Origin: Flavobacterium sp. Leaf82 | Lineage (GTDB): Bacteria > Bacteroidota > Bacteroidia > Flavobacteriales > Flavobacteriaceae | Direction: 5' to 3' | NCBI RefSeq assembly: GCF_001422725.1 | Contig: NZ_LMMA01000012.1 | Location: 1 to 64,000, forward strand | Length of the DNA: 64,000 bases | Shown here: piece after piece, positions 1-8,864 of the stretch | How positions within the stretch are numbered: position 1 is the first letter of the stretch | How the letters are laid out: each line of letters starts with the position of its first letter | Program-made: the position numbers and the translations under genes | The notes under the pieces: model-generated | Databases searched by the model: none | What the model was told of the DNA's origin: nothing | The model's input: only the letters and a program-made list of their open reading frames with translations

Positions 1-526
1 AATTATTACTATTATTTATTTAAACTATGGTTATTTAAATTTAAATAGATGTTTTTGATTAAAAACGGCATTCATAAATTGATTTTAAGCTATTTTTTTA
101 TTTCTTCCATGTGATTACTCATATTTTATATTATTGTTGATTTTTAAGCTTTATTTAAGTTTTAGACCTTATTTTTCTTAGTTTAACGGGTTGTTAACAT
201 ACAATTGTTTATAAAGTTGGTATTTTTATCCAAGGTCAAATCAAAAGTGTCATATTTCAAAAAATACACTTGAGAATCGAATCTGAGTTTTTCTAGAATT
301 TTAAAATTTATATTTTTTGTTTTAGATTGAATTCTAATCTGAATTCTGAAAATTGATTTTATGGTCAATTCTAATTGTGATTGTATTTGATAATACTTAT
401 GATGTAAAAGTATTTTTCAGGGGATATTTCATAATTTAAAAATTTCATGAAATTAGTTTTATGGGTTATTTAAAATTTTGTCTTGTGTTTTGACAGAAAC
501 AATTTTAATCCTTATATTTTAATATT
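1..526. other. AT-rich stretch without a convincing gene
   Basis: This stretch is very rich in A and T. It contains one possible reverse-strand ORF of 61 codons (183-368), whose translation is low-complexity and shows no recognisable domain or signal peptide, so I do not call it. I see no hairpin with a T-run, no tRNA and no repeat of note. It probably holds the promoter of the secreted-protein gene that starts at 527, although no clear TAnnTTTG box is visible at a suitable distance. Confidence 0.5.
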
Positions 527-1006
527 ATGAAAATTTTATTTTTTACGCTATCAATTTTATTTACCAGCATTGCAATTTCTCAAACTCACCAAATTACCAA
601 ACACAATGGTGAAGAACTGGATGTTAATTTTATTAAACTAGAAAATGATTTGGTTTATTATTCTTTGAATGGAAATACCGAAGAACATAAAATTAGCAAA
701 TACGCAGTTTCAAAAATCACCAACAAACAATCCAGTAAAACTCAAAAAGTTACTGATAAAGTAATAGTAGATTCAAAATCAGACTATAAATTCGTAACTG
801 TTTTATCTCAGGAAAAGACAATAGGTTTAAAACAAGTTGCTAATTTTTCAGGAGTCTCGACAAAGACAAAAGGAGAACCGCCAATAGCAAATAAAAACCA
901 AACCGCTATGAGAATCAAAACTGAATCTGCTTCTAATGGTTATCCGTTTGTAAGTATTGTAGAAAAAGCGGACGGAAAGTATGAAGCTGTAGCATATGTG
1001 TATTAA
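527..1006 (+). CDS. Secreted protein of unknown function
   Basis: A 159-residue protein with a clear N-terminal signal peptide: a short basic start, a hydrophobic core and a probable cleavage after residues 15-18 (IAIS, then QT), so it should be exported to the periplasm or beyond. The mature part is short, charged and mostly predicted beta or coil. It contains a motif reminiscent of small Bacteroidota proteins in which a short beta domain (HNGEELDV ... KISKYAVSKI) follows the signal. I do not recognise a named family. It stands alone, with about 90 bp to the next gene, and codon use is like that of its neighbours. It lacks a Cys after the signal peptide, so it is not a lipoprotein. Confidence 0.75.
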   Translation: MKILFFTLSILFTSIAISQTHQITKHNGEELDVNFIKLENDLVYYSLNGNTEEHKISKYAVSKITNKQSSKTQKVTDKVIVDSKSDYKFVTVLSQEKTIGLKQVANFSGVSTKTKGEPPIANKNQTAMRIKTESASNGYPFVSIVEKADGKYEAVAYVY

Positions 1007-1095
1007 ATTTAGTGTTAATTTTTATTAAATTACAATTAACAAATATTTTATAATTCAAAAAAAGAGTACCTTTAGTAATCATTAAATTTAACATT

Positions 1096-1422
1096 ATGTC
1101 AAAAAACTTAAATACAGTTGCAGCGATTTTAGCTGGTGCTGCAGTAGGAGCAGCGATCGGAATTTTATTTGCTCCGGATAAAGGATCAAAAACCCGTGCT
1201 AAATTAAAAGAAGGTTTAGATGATGCATCACATAATTTACAAGATTCAATTTCAGCCAGTTCTGAAGTGTTACGTGAAAAATTTGCTCGTGCAAAAGAAA
1301 ACCTTGACGGAACATATGGTGAATTACTCTCGAATATGAGTTTTAAAACAGAAGAAGTAATAGGTTTTTTAGAATCTAAATTAGCTGATTTAAAAGCTCA
1401 GAACGCTAAACTTCAAAAATAA
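1096..1422 (+). CDS. YtxH domain-containing protein
   Basis: A 108-residue protein that begins with a Gly/Ala-rich hydrophobic segment (about residues 8-26) followed by FAPDKGSKTR, the hallmark of the YtxH family (GxxxGxLFAPxxGxxTR). The remainder is a charged amphipathic helix suited to a coiled coil. YtxH-like proteins are small membrane-associated proteins often linked to envelope or general stress; their biochemical role is not established. A possible promoter box (TACCTTTA, 1067-1074) lies just upstream. It is followed by a long-stem terminator (1431-1533) and then two more small membrane-related genes in the same direction, an arrangement I regard as typical of Flavobacteriia. Confidence 0.85.
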   Translation: MSKNLNTVAAILAGAAVGAAIGILFAPDKGSKTRAKLKEGLDDASHNLQDSISASSEVLREKFARAKENLDGTYGELLSNMSFKTEEVIGFLESKLADLKAQNAKLQK

Positions 1423-1430
1423 TAATACAC

Positions 1431-1533
1431 GAAGCACAAAACTTAAAGTGATTTTGATAATTGTTTGGGCTATTTCAATTTTAGAATAACCGATAATCAA
1501 TTATTGAATCATGAGTTTTGTGCTTCTTTTTTT
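1431..1533 (+). terminator. Long-stem terminator with 70-nt loop
   Basis: A perfect 13-bp inverted repeat (GAAGCACAAAACT at 1431-1443, its complement at 1514-1526) is followed directly by seven T residues. It would form the terminator of the YtxH gene. It also swallows the upstream ATG at 1511, which argues that the next gene starts at 1550. Confidence 0.7.
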
Positions 1534-1549
1534 AATTAAAATTATAATT

Positions 1550-1900
1550 ATGGCTTTTGAAGAATTAAAAGAAAATACTGAAAAGATACAAGATCAGGCT
1601 AAAGTTTATCTGGACAGTCATTTGGCTTATTATAAACTTTGGGGTTTTAAAGTTGCTATGAAATCAACAACTTTAATTTTTAAGTTTACTTTGATTTTAT
1701 TGTGTTTTAGTATGGTTATGATTTTTGGATCTTTTGCTGCAGCATATGCTTTTGGATCTTTATTTGAAAGTAATGCATTAGGATTTTTAGCAGTAGGAGG
1801 GATCTATTTAGTGTTTACAATTTTACTTTTTTTCTTAAAAGATAAAGTTGTTGAAGGTCCCATTTTAGAGAAATTTTCAGAAATATTTTTTAATGACTAA
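1550..1900 (+). CDS. Small integral membrane protein, phage-holin-like family
   Basis: A 116-residue protein with an amphipathic charged N-terminus (residues 1-35), two transmembrane helices (about 40-68 and 76-95) and a charged C-terminal tail. This topology and the Gly/Ala-rich helices match the small proteins usually annotated as phage holin family or competence-associated membrane proteins; they are chromosomal housekeeping genes in Bacteroidota and not evidence of a prophage. I chose the ATG at 1550 over the in-frame ATG at 1511 because the latter lies in the stem of the terminator of the preceding gene. The next gene starts 2 bp after the stop, so the two are surely co-transcribed. Confidence 0.75.
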   Translation: MAFEELKENTEKIQDQAKVYLDSHLAYYKLWGFKVAMKSTTLIFKFTLILLCFSMVMIFGSFAAAYAFGSLFESNALGFLAVGGIYLVFTILLFFLKDKVVEGPILEKFSEIFFND

Positions 1901-1902
1901 TT

Positions 1903-2157
1903 ATGGAAAATAAAAAATACGCATCTTATGCAGAGATCGAAAGAGATCTGGAGATTTTAAAACTGGAGAAAGAGATTAATTATCAAAAATTGGTTTTAAG
2001 TTTTCAAAAAACTAAGGAATCAATTACACCGGAAAATATTGTTAGTGGAGTTTTTTCTTCATTCAAAGATTATTTTGCAACTTCATATTCGCAAATTTTA
2101 CAATCAATTTTACCCTATGTAATCAATTGGTTTATCAATAAAAAAAGAGGCAATTAA
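1903..2157 (+). CDS. Small conserved hypothetical protein (DUF6327-like)
   Basis: An 84-residue protein with a charged helical N-terminal half (residues 1-40, rich in Glu and Lys, heptad-like) and a hydrophobic amphipathic C-terminal half ending in Lys-Lys-Arg. It resembles small Flavobacteriia proteins that follow a YtxH and a holin-like gene and that, as I recall, are grouped as DUF6327; that family label is from memory. It is probably a peripheral membrane protein working with the preceding protein, since the genes are only 2 bp apart. The stop codon sits between the arms of a terminator hairpin. Confidence 0.7.
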   Translation: MENKKYASYAEIERDLEILKLEKEINYQKLVLSFQKTKESITPENIVSGVFSSFKDYFATSYSQILQSILPYVINWFINKKRGN

Positions 2158-2168
2158 GCCTCTTTTTT
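2141..2168. terminator. Bidirectional terminator
   Basis: AAAAAAGAGGC (2141-2151) and its complement (2158-2168) form a perfect 11-bp stem with A-runs and T-runs on both sides. It lies between convergent genes (1903-2157 on plus, 2177-3160 on minus) and overlaps the end of the first. Confidence 0.8.
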
Positions 2169-2176
2169 ATTTTATA

Positions 2177-3160
2177 TTATTGTTCAGTTTCTGGTAGAAT
2201 GTCATCTTCATAACCAGATTGTGGCTGAATTGGTTTTGGTTTAACCACTTTTTTATTGTTTTTCTTCATCATTTCACCAACCTGGTTCGATGCTGTAAAC
2301 GATGCAACCATATTATTTAGCATATCACTTCCGGCTTGAGGAGAGTTTGGCAACAAAATTAAATTAGAATTTGCATCAGCACCAATCGCTTGCAATGTAT
2401 CATAATGTTGAGTTACTACAATTAGGGCAGAAGCTTCTTGAGAATTAATACCAACATTATTCAAAACTTCGACACTTTCTACAAGTCCTCTTGCAATTTC
2501 ACGACGTTGATCTGCAATACCTTGACCTTGCAAACGTTTACTTTCTGCTTCGGCTTTTGCTTTTGCAACGATTCTGATTCTTGAACTTTCAGCTTCAAAT
2601 TCAGCAGCAGTTTTTTCTCTGTCGGCAGCATTAATTCTGTTCATGGCATTTTTTACCTGAATGTCCGGATCAATATCAGTTACCAAAGTATTAATAATAT
2701 CATATCCGTAAGTTGTCATTGCTTCATTCAATTCTCTTTTTACTGCAATGGCAATATCATCTTTTCTTTCAAAAACATCATCCAATTTTAGTTTAGGAAC
2801 TTCGGCACGAACCACATCAAATACATAAGCCGTAATTTGATCGTGCGGATATTCTAGTTTATAAAAAGCATCGTATACTTTTTCCTGAATTACTTTAAAC
2901 TGAACCGAAACTTTCATTTTGATAAAAACGTTGTCTTTGGTTTTGGTTTCGATGATAACATCAAGTTGTTGAATTTTTAGATTTACACGTCCGTCCAATC
3001 TGTCAACTACCGGAATTTTTAATTGTAATCCTGAATTTCTCACGCTGTGAAATTTTCCAAATCTTTCTATAATTACTGATGATTGTTGTTTTACAGTAAA
3101 AAAGGAAGACATTAAAATAAAAAATCCTAAGACTAAAAGGATAATAAGTGCTGTACCCAT
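2177..3160 (-). CDS. SPFH/Band 7 (stomatin-like) membrane protein
   Basis: A 327-residue protein with one N-terminal membrane segment (about residues 4-22), followed by an SPFH/Band 7 domain that starts at VIIERFGKFHSV. The domain is followed by an Ala/Glu/Arg-rich helical stretch (AEAESKRLQGQGIADQRR region) typical of slipin and QmcA proteins. These proteins oligomerise into membrane microdomains and often modulate membrane proteases; a substrate cannot be inferred here. The tail (about 300-327) is hydrophilic and basic then acidic. No NfeD partner gene is adjacent. It reads toward the small membrane operon at 1096-2157 and shares a terminator with it. Confidence 0.9.
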   Translation of the reverse strand: MGTALIILLVLGFFILMSSFFTVKQQSSVIIERFGKFHSVRNSGLQLKIPVVDRLDGRVNLKIQQLDVIIETKTKDNVFIKMKVSVQFKVIQEKVYDAFYKLEYPHDQITAYVFDVVRAEVPKLKLDDVFERKDDIAIAVKRELNEAMTTYGYDIINTLVTDIDPDIQVKNAMNRINAADREKTAAEFEAESSRIRIVAKAKAEAESKRLQGQGIADQRREIARGLVESVEVLNNVGINSQEASALIVVTQHYDTLQAIGADANSNLILLPNSPQAGSDMLNNMVASFTASNQVGEMMKKNNKKVVKPKPIQPQSGYEDDILPETEQ

Positions 3161-3237
3161 AATGATATTGATTTAGTTTTTATGATCTGGTAAATTACGA
3201 ATATTCTGCCAATTTCAATTTTTTAAAGCGTAAAAAA

Positions 3238-3273
3238 AACGCTAAGAACATTTTATCAATGTGTCTTAGCGTT
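3238..3273 (-). terminator. Terminator of gltX
   Basis: AACGCTAAGA-ACATT pairs with AATGT-G-TCTTAGCGTT, with a five-base loop (TTATC) and one bulged G. On the minus strand the stem is followed by a run of T (TTTTTTTTA), as expected for the end of the gltX transcript. Confidence 0.8.
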
Positions 3274-3368
3274 TATAAAAATTAGTTTTTTTTCTTTTTA
3301 GCATTCAGAGATTAAGAAAATTAAGTCTAGCTTTATGAACTTAATATCTTAATGGTAAAAATATGAGA

Positions 3369-4874
3369 TTATAAAGTAGCAATTGCTTTCTGAATTCTTG
3401 AAATAGTTTCTTCTTTTCCTATGATTTCAACAATGTCAAATAGGTGAGGACCTTTCAAAGCTCCAACCAAACTTAGACGGAAAGACTGCATAACTTTTCC
3501 CATCCCGATTTCGTTTTTAGTCAACCAGTCTTTTACGATTGCTTCAATATTTGCTGAATCAAAACCATCAATATATTCAAGAGTAGAAATCAATTCCTGC
3601 ATTAAAGCCGGTGTTTCTTCTTTCCAGTTTTTGCTTGCTTTTTCATCATATGATGTTGGAGCCTGGAAAAAGAAATCTGTCAAATCCCAAAATTCTGATA
3701 CAAAATGAGCACGTTCTTTTACTAATGATACGATTTTTGTTGTCACTTCGAGCGGAGTCGAGAAGCCTTTTTCTACCAAAATAGGAGAGAAGCTTTTAGC
3801 CAAATCTTCATTATTTTGTTTGATTAAATATTGGTGATTGAACCATTTGTTTTTCTCAGGATCAAATTTTGCTCCAGATTTATGAACTCTGTTCAGGTCA
3901 AAAGACTCTACTAATTCTTCTAATGAAAATAATTCTTTATCAGTTCCATCATTCCAACCTAGTAAAGCAAGGAAGTTTATAACTGCTTCCGGGAAAAATC
4001 CTTTCTCTCTGTAACCTGATGAAATGCCTTCTTCAGTTTTCCATTCAAGTGGAAACACAGGAAATCCTAATTTATCACCATCTCTTTTAGATAATTTTCC
4101 GTTACCAACAGGTTTTAGAATCAAAGGTAAATGTGCAAATTCCGGAGCATCCCAACCAAAAGCTCTGTATAATAAAACGTGAAGAGGCATCGATGGCAAC
4201 CATTCTTCACCACGAATTACATGTGAAGTTTCCATCAAATGATCATCAACAATATTGGCTAAATGGTATGTTGGCATTCCGTCACTTTTAAACAATACTT
4301 TATCATCAAGTAAACTGGTTTCGAATTTTACATCGCCACGTATTATATCTTTTAAATGTAAAGTTTCATCAACCGGAGTTTTAAAACGTATCACATAATG
4401 TTCTCCATTTGCAATTCTTTTCTCAACTTCTTCAGCAGAAACTACTAGAGAAGTATCTAACTTTTCACGAATGGTGTGATTGTAAATAAATGTTTTTCCT
4501 TCTGCTTCTTGTTCTTTTCTTAAAGCATCAAGAGCTTCCGGAGTATCAAAAGCATAATATGCCCAACCAGAATTGATCAATTGATCAGCATAAGTTTGGT
4601 ATAATTCTTTACGATCACTTTGTCTGTACGGACCAAATTTTTCATTTTTCCCAACAGTTTCTTCAGGAGAAATTCCTAACCATTCCAGTGCTTCCATAAT
4701 ATAAGCTTCGGCACCAGGAACAAAACGAGTCTGATCTGTGTCTTCAATTCTTAAATAAAAAACACCATTGTTTTTTTTGGCAAATAAATAATTAAATAGG
4801 GCAGTACGAACTCCGCCAATATGTAAAGGTCCTGTTGGACTTGGTGCAAAACGCACACGAACTTGCTTTGACAT
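3369..4874 (-). CDS. gltX: Glutamate--tRNA ligase
   Basis: A class I aminoacyl-tRNA synthetase of 501 residues that charges tRNA-Glu with glutamate. The HIGH-type signature is present (PSPTGPLHIGG, residues 11-21), as is the KMSKS-type loop in the form KLSKRDGD, followed by the helical anticodon-binding domain at the C-terminus. The start is set at MSKQVRVRFAPS: the ORF is open for 37 more codons upstream, but those codons translate a 20-bp inverted repeat (4912-4982) and are not conserved-looking. The length fits the family. It is transcribed away from the DUF4175 gene and ends at the terminator 3238-3273. No discriminating evidence is visible for tRNA-Gln mischarging. Confidence 0.97.
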   Translation of the reverse strand: MSKQVRVRFAPSPTGPLHIGGVRTALFNYLFAKKNNGVFYLRIEDTDQTRFVPGAEAYIMEALEWLGISPEETVGKNEKFGPYRQSDRKELYQTYADQLINSGWAYYAFDTPEALDALRKEQEAEGKTFIYNHTIREKLDTSLVVSAEEVEKRIANGEHYVIRFKTPVDETLHLKDIIRGDVKFETSLLDDKVLFKSDGMPTYHLANIVDDHLMETSHVIRGEEWLPSMPLHVLLYRAFGWDAPEFAHLPLILKPVGNGKLSKRDGDKLGFPVFPLEWKTEEGISSGYREKGFFPEAVINFLALLGWNDGTDKELFSLEELVESFDLNRVHKSGAKFDPEKNKWFNHQYLIKQNNEDLAKSFSPILVEKGFSTPLEVTTKIVSLVKERAHFVSEFWDLTDFFFQAPTSYDEKASKNWKEETPALMQELISTLEYIDGFDSANIEAIVKDWLTKNEIGMGKVMQSFRLSLVGALKGPHLFDIVEIIGKEETISRIQKAIATL

Positions 4875-4911
4875 TTGTTTAAATTTTGTTGCAAAGATAC
4901 AACATTCGTCA

Positions 4912-4982
4912 AAAGTCAAAAGTCGAAAGTCTGAAAGCTTTTGCGTTAAGATTGGAACTTTTGACTTTCGACTTTTGACTTT
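4912..4982. repeat. Intergenic 20-bp inverted repeat (REP-like)
   Basis: A 20-base arm (4912-4931, AAAGTCAAAAGTCGAAAGTC) is exactly complementary to 4963-4982, with 31 bp between them. Internally the arm is made of the short units AAAGTC/AAAAGTC. It sits between the divergent gltX and DUF4175 genes, so it would be in the leader of either transcript. Such AAAGTC repeats recall the dispersed intergenic hairpins of Flavobacterium genomes; this is from memory. Confidence 0.8.
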
Positions 4983-5037
4983 CAAACTTATACTTATAAT
5001 TACTACTTTTATGGGTTATAAATAAAACAGATTCACA

Positions 5038-8000
5038 TTGAAAACAACATCTGCAATATATCAAAAGCTAGAGGCATTTATAAAGAAATATTATACGAAT
5101 GAATTGATAAAAGGATCACTTCTTTTTATTGGTTTTGGATTATTGTATTTTCTGTTTACGCTTTTTATCGAATATTTTCTTTGGTTAAAACCATTAGGAA
5201 GAACATTATTATTCTGGATATTTATAAGTGTAGAAGTTTTTCTATTGTTTCGTTTTATTTTATTTCCAATTTTTAAGTTGTTCAAACTTCAAAAAGGAAT
5301 CGATTATAATCAGGCTTCGACTATTATCGGAAATCATTTTACAGAAGTAAGTGATAAATTAACGAACTTTTTACAATTGTCTGCCTCTGAGAATTCGACA
5401 GAAAGTTCAGAGTTGATGTTGGCTTCAATAGAACAAAAAGCAAATTCATTGCAACCAATTCCTTTTGGGAATGCTATCAATTTTAAAAACAATAGAAAGT
5501 ATTTGCCATTAGCAATCATTCCAATTTTGCTTTTTGCGGTGTTTTATATTTCGGGAAATAGCAATGTCATTTCTCAAAGTTTAAATAGAGTAGTACATTT
5601 TAATGCTACATTTTTACCACCGGCACCTTTTAAATTTGTGGTTCTAAATCAGAATTTGCAAACAGAACAAAACAAAGATTTCGTTATCAAAATGGAATCG
5701 GTTGGGAATGTTGTTCCGGAAAATGTCATGATTCATATTGGTAACGAAAGTTATTTTATGGAATCATCTCAACCTGGAAAGTTTGAATTCAAGATTGAAA
5801 AACCAGTTTCGAATGTGGAGTTTTCTTTCGAAGGAAATTCAGTTTCATCTGAAGAATATGAATTGAAAGTAATTACAGTTCCATCAATTGCCAACTTCGA
5901 AATGGTTCTAAATTTTCCATCTTATCTAAAAAAGAAATCAGAAACTATTCAAGGAACTGGAAATGCAATTGTACCAGAAGGAACTTTGGTGACTTGGAAA
6001 ATGAATACGCAATCGACTCAGGAGATTGTTTGGAAGGATGATAAAGCAACTTTTAAGTTCAATAAGGCCGAAAACGAGTTTAAATTGGCTAAAAATATCA
6101 GTCAAAATACAGAATATCAAATCCTTACTTCGAATAATAAGGTGAAAAACTACGAAAAACTGGATTATCAGCTGTCAGTTATCAAAGATCAGCATCCAAC
6201 TATTACAGTTTCTCCTGCTCCGGATAGTTTAAAGTTAGATAAAAATTATGTTTTGGGTAGGTTAGGAGATGACTATGGTTTATCTAAATTACAAGTTGTT
6301 TATTACGAACGCAACAAACCAAACACTGCAAAGCGTGGAACCATTCCGGTGAAAGCTGGAGTATTTGATCAGTTTGTTTTTAACTTTCCAAGTAATCTTG
6401 CTGTGCAGGAAGGAGTATCTTATGAATACTATTTTGAAGTTTTTGATAATGATGCGCCTCATGGTTTTAAGAGTACAAAGTCTTCTGTTTTTTCTGATCG
6501 CGTTTCTACTACAGATGAAGTGCATGATTTAGAATTACAACAACAAAATCAGAATATAAATAGTTTATCGAAGTCTTTAAAAAATCAGGAAAAGCAATTT
6601 TCTGAAATGGATAAGATTCAGAAATCAGGAAAAGAGAAAGATAATTTAGAATTTAAAGATCAGCAAAAAGTAAATGATTTTATCAAACGTCAGAAACAAC
6701 AAGACGAGTTGATGAAACAATTTGCTGAGAAAATGAATAAGAATCTGGATAAATTTCAATCTGAAAAGAAAGACAAAACTGCTGATGATTTACAAAAGCG
6801 TTTAGATAATGCCGAGAAAGATTTAGAAAAGAATCAGAAGTTAATGGATGAATTGAAGAACTTAAATGATAAATTGAACAGTGAAGATTTGTTTGATAAG
6901 ATGGAAAAGTTCAAACAAATCAGCAAGAACCAATCTCGTAATCTGGAACAATTAGTTGAACTTACCAAACGTTTTTATGTATCTAAAAAAGCAGAACAAG
7001 TTGCAGATAAATTAAAGAAGTTAGCAGACCAACAAGAACAACTTTCGAATAAAGAAAAAGAAAATACTCAGAACAAACAGGAAGATATTAATAAAGCTTT
7101 TGATAAAATTCAGGATGATTTAAAAGATCTGAAAGAAGAAAATAAAACCTTAAAAGCTCCTTTGGATATTCCGTCAGATGCTTCGAAAGAGAAAGATTTG
7201 AAAGATGATTTAAAGAAAGCTTCTGAAGAATTAAGTAAAAAGAATTCATCTTCGGCTAAGCCAAAGCAAAAAAGTGCAGCTAAGAAAATGAAGAGTATGG
7301 CTGAACAAATGGATTCAAGTATGGAAGGTGGAGAACAAGAACAGTTAGAAGAAGATGTTGCAATGCTTCGTCAGGTTTTAGATAATCTATTAGCATATTC
7401 TTTATCTCAGGAAGATATGATGAAACAATTTAAAACGATGAAACTAGGTTCTTCTGCTTTTACAAAAAATATAAAAGTCCAGCAGAATTTAAAACAACAG
7501 TTTAAACATGTTGATGATAGTTTGTTTGCATTGTCTCTTCGTAATCCAAAAGTTGCCGAAGATGTAACCAAAGAAATAGGAAATGTACAATACAATATAG
7601 ATAAAGCGATTGAAACTTTAAGCGATGTTCAGGTTCCTAAAGGAGTTTCGCACCAACAATATGCAGTTTCATCTGCTAATAAACTAGCTGATTTTTTAAG
7701 TGATTTATTAAATAACATGCAAATGTCTATGTCTAAACCAGGATCAGGAAAACCAAAACCGGGCGATGGACAAGGAATGCAATTACCAGATATTATACAA
7801 AAGCAAAAAGGTTTAGCTGATAAAATGAAAGAAGGAATGAAACCCGGAGATAAGCCGGGTGAGAAACCTGGAGATAAACCAGGCGAAGGTCAACAAGGTA
7901 AATCTGGTGAAGGTAAGCAAGGACAAGGAAAAGACGGACAAGGAAAAGACGGACAAGGTAAAAGTGGTCAGGGAAAAGATGGTAAAGGAGAGAAAAAAGA

Positions 8001-8448
8001 AGGCAAGGGTAATGATGGGAAAGATGGTGATGATGGAGAAGGAGATGCAGAAGCTATTATGGAAATATACAAAGAGCAAGTAAAACTTCGTGAAGCATTA
8101 CAAAAGGAGTTAGCAAAACAAGGTTTAGATTCTCAGGGCAAATCTGTAATTGATCAAATGAAAGCTTCAGAAAAGCAACTTTTAAATAAAGGTTTTAAGA
8201 ATGAGAATTTGCAACGTATACTTAATATTCAGCAAGAATTATTAAAATTAAACAATGCAGTTCAACAACAAGGGCAAGATACAAAGCGTCAATCTGAAAC
8301 TAATAAAGCTGAATTCTCAAATAGAACGAATGCATTACCAAGCTCGTTATTGGATTATTTAAACAGTGTAGAAATATTAAACAGACAATCACTACCTTTG
8401 CGCTCGAATTTTAATCAAAAGGTTCAAGAATATTTTAATACAAAATGA
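5038..8448 (+). CDS. DUF4175 family large membrane protein
   Basis: A 1136-residue protein with two N-terminal transmembrane helices (about residues 20-42 and 50-80) and a third near 153-170. These are followed by beta-rich periplasmic-like segments (about 190-480) and a very long Lys/Glu/Gln-rich coiled-coil region (about 490-770). A low-complexity Gly/Lys/Asp linker follows (about 900-1005, repeats of GQGKDG), then a final helical segment. The organisation matches DUF4175 proteins of Bacteroidota, whose function is unknown. The start is a TTG at 5038, because a stop codon lies five codons upstream and no ATG fits. Its stop overlaps the ATG of ybeY by 4 bp, implying translational coupling with ybeY. 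Confidence 0.85.
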   Translation: MKTTSAIYQKLEAFIKKYYTNELIKGSLLFIGFGLLYFLFTLFIEYFLWLKPLGRTLLFWIFISVEVFLLFRFILFPIFKLFKLQKGIDYNQASTIIGNHFTEVSDKLTNFLQLSASENSTESSELMLASIEQKANSLQPIPFGNAINFKNNRKYLPLAIIPILLFAVFYISGNSNVISQSLNRVVHFNATFLPPAPFKFVVLNQNLQTEQNKDFVIKMESVGNVVPENVMIHIGNESYFMESSQPGKFEFKIEKPVSNVEFSFEGNSVSSEEYELKVITVPSIANFEMVLNFPSYLKKKSETIQGTGNAIVPEGTLVTWKMNTQSTQEIVWKDDKATFKFNKAENEFKLAKNISQNTEYQILTSNNKVKNYEKLDYQLSVIKDQHPTITVSPAPDSLKLDKNYVLGRLGDDYGLSKLQVVYYERNKPNTAKRGTIPVKAGVFDQFVFNFPSNLAVQEGVSYEYYFEVFDNDAPHGFKSTKSSVFSDRVSTTDEVHDLELQQQNQNINSLSKSLKNQEKQFSEMDKIQKSGKEKDNLEFKDQQKVNDFIKRQKQQDELMKQFAEKMNKNLDKFQSEKKDKTADDLQKRLDNAEKDLEKNQKLMDELKNLNDKLNSEDLFDKMEKFKQISKNQSRNLEQLVELTKRFYVSKKAEQVADKLKKLADQQEQLSNKEKENTQNKQEDINKAFDKIQDDLKDLKEENKTLKAPLDIPSDASKEKDLKDDLKKASEELSKKNSSSAKPKQKSAAKKMKSMAEQMDSSMEGGEQEQLEEDVAMLRQVLDNLLAYSLSQEDMMKQFKTMKLGSSAFTKNIKVQQNLKQQFKHVDDSLFALSLRNPKVAEDVTKEIGNVQYNIDKAIETLSDVQVPKGVSHQQYAVSSANKLADFLSDLLNNMQMSMSKPGSGKPKPGDGQGMQLPDIIQKQKGLADKMKEGMKPGDKPGEKPGDKPGEGQQGKSGEGKQGQGKDGQGKDGQGKSGQGKDGKGEKKEGKGNDGKDGDDGEGDAEAIMEIYKEQVKLREALQKELAKQGLDSQGKSVIDQMKASEKQLLNKGFKNENLQRILNIQQELLKLNNAVQQQGQDTKRQSETNKAEFSNRTNALPSSLLDYLNSVEILNRQSLPLRSNFNQKVQEYFNTK

Positions 8449-8864
8449 TCAATTTTAATTACGAAACCGAATTTACTTTAGACAACGAACAAGCCTTTGC
8501 TGATTGGTTAAGTGCTGTAATAGTTTCTGAAAATAAAAACGAAGGAGAGATAAACTATATTTTTTGTGATGATGATTATCTTCATAAGATAAATGTTGAA
8601 TATCTAAATCACGATACACTTACAGATATTATCAGTTTTGATTATACAGTTGGTAACGAACTAAACGGAGATATATTTGTTTCTGTTGAAAGAGTAGAAG
8701 ATAATGCTAAAGATTTTAATGCTTCTTTTACCGAAGAATTGAAGCGTGTTCTTGCTCATGGTATATTACATTATTGTGGATATAAAGACAAGAGTGATAA
8801 AGATGCTGAACTTATGCGTTCAAAAGAAGATGAAAAAATCGCAATGTTTCACGTGGAACAGTAA
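8445..8864 (+). CDS. ybeY: rRNA maturation endoribonuclease YbeY
   Basis: A 139-residue metal-dependent RNase that matures 16S rRNA ends and takes part in ribosome quality control. The metal-binding helix is visible as HGILHYCGYKDK (residues ~106-117), corresponding to HGxLHLxGYDH. The first two His ligands are present, but the canonical third His is replaced by Lys or Asp in this stretch. I have seen this variation in Bacteroidota homologues, so it need not mean inactivation. The TDIISFDY segment upstream is also typical. The gene overlaps the DUF4175 gene by 4 bp. Its last codons (MFHVEQ, stop) are themselves part of a parS palindrome at 8845-8860. Confidence 0.9.
   Translation: MINFNYETEFTLDNEQAFADWLSAVIVSENKNEGEINYIFCDDDYLHKINVEYLNHDTLTDIISFDYTVGNELNGDIFVSVERVEDNAKDFNASFTEELKRVLAHGILHYCGYKDKSDKDAELMRSKEDEKIAMFHVEQ

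Noticed and set aside
183..368. Reverse-strand ORF of 61 codons
   Set aside because: Low-complexity translation, no promoter or domain, lies in an AT-rich gap where such ORFs arise by chance.
1550..1900. Prophage remnant because of a holin-like gene
   Set aside because: No other phage gene is near; the protein is part of a conserved small membrane gene group.
4875..4985. N-terminal extension of gltX
   Set aside because: The extra 37 codons run through an inverted repeat, and the enzyme signature starts right after the ATG at 4874.
8445..8864. Inactive YbeY because the third His ligand seems absent
   Set aside because: The first part of the metal site is intact and this variation appears, from memory, in other Bacteroidota, so I do not call it broken.
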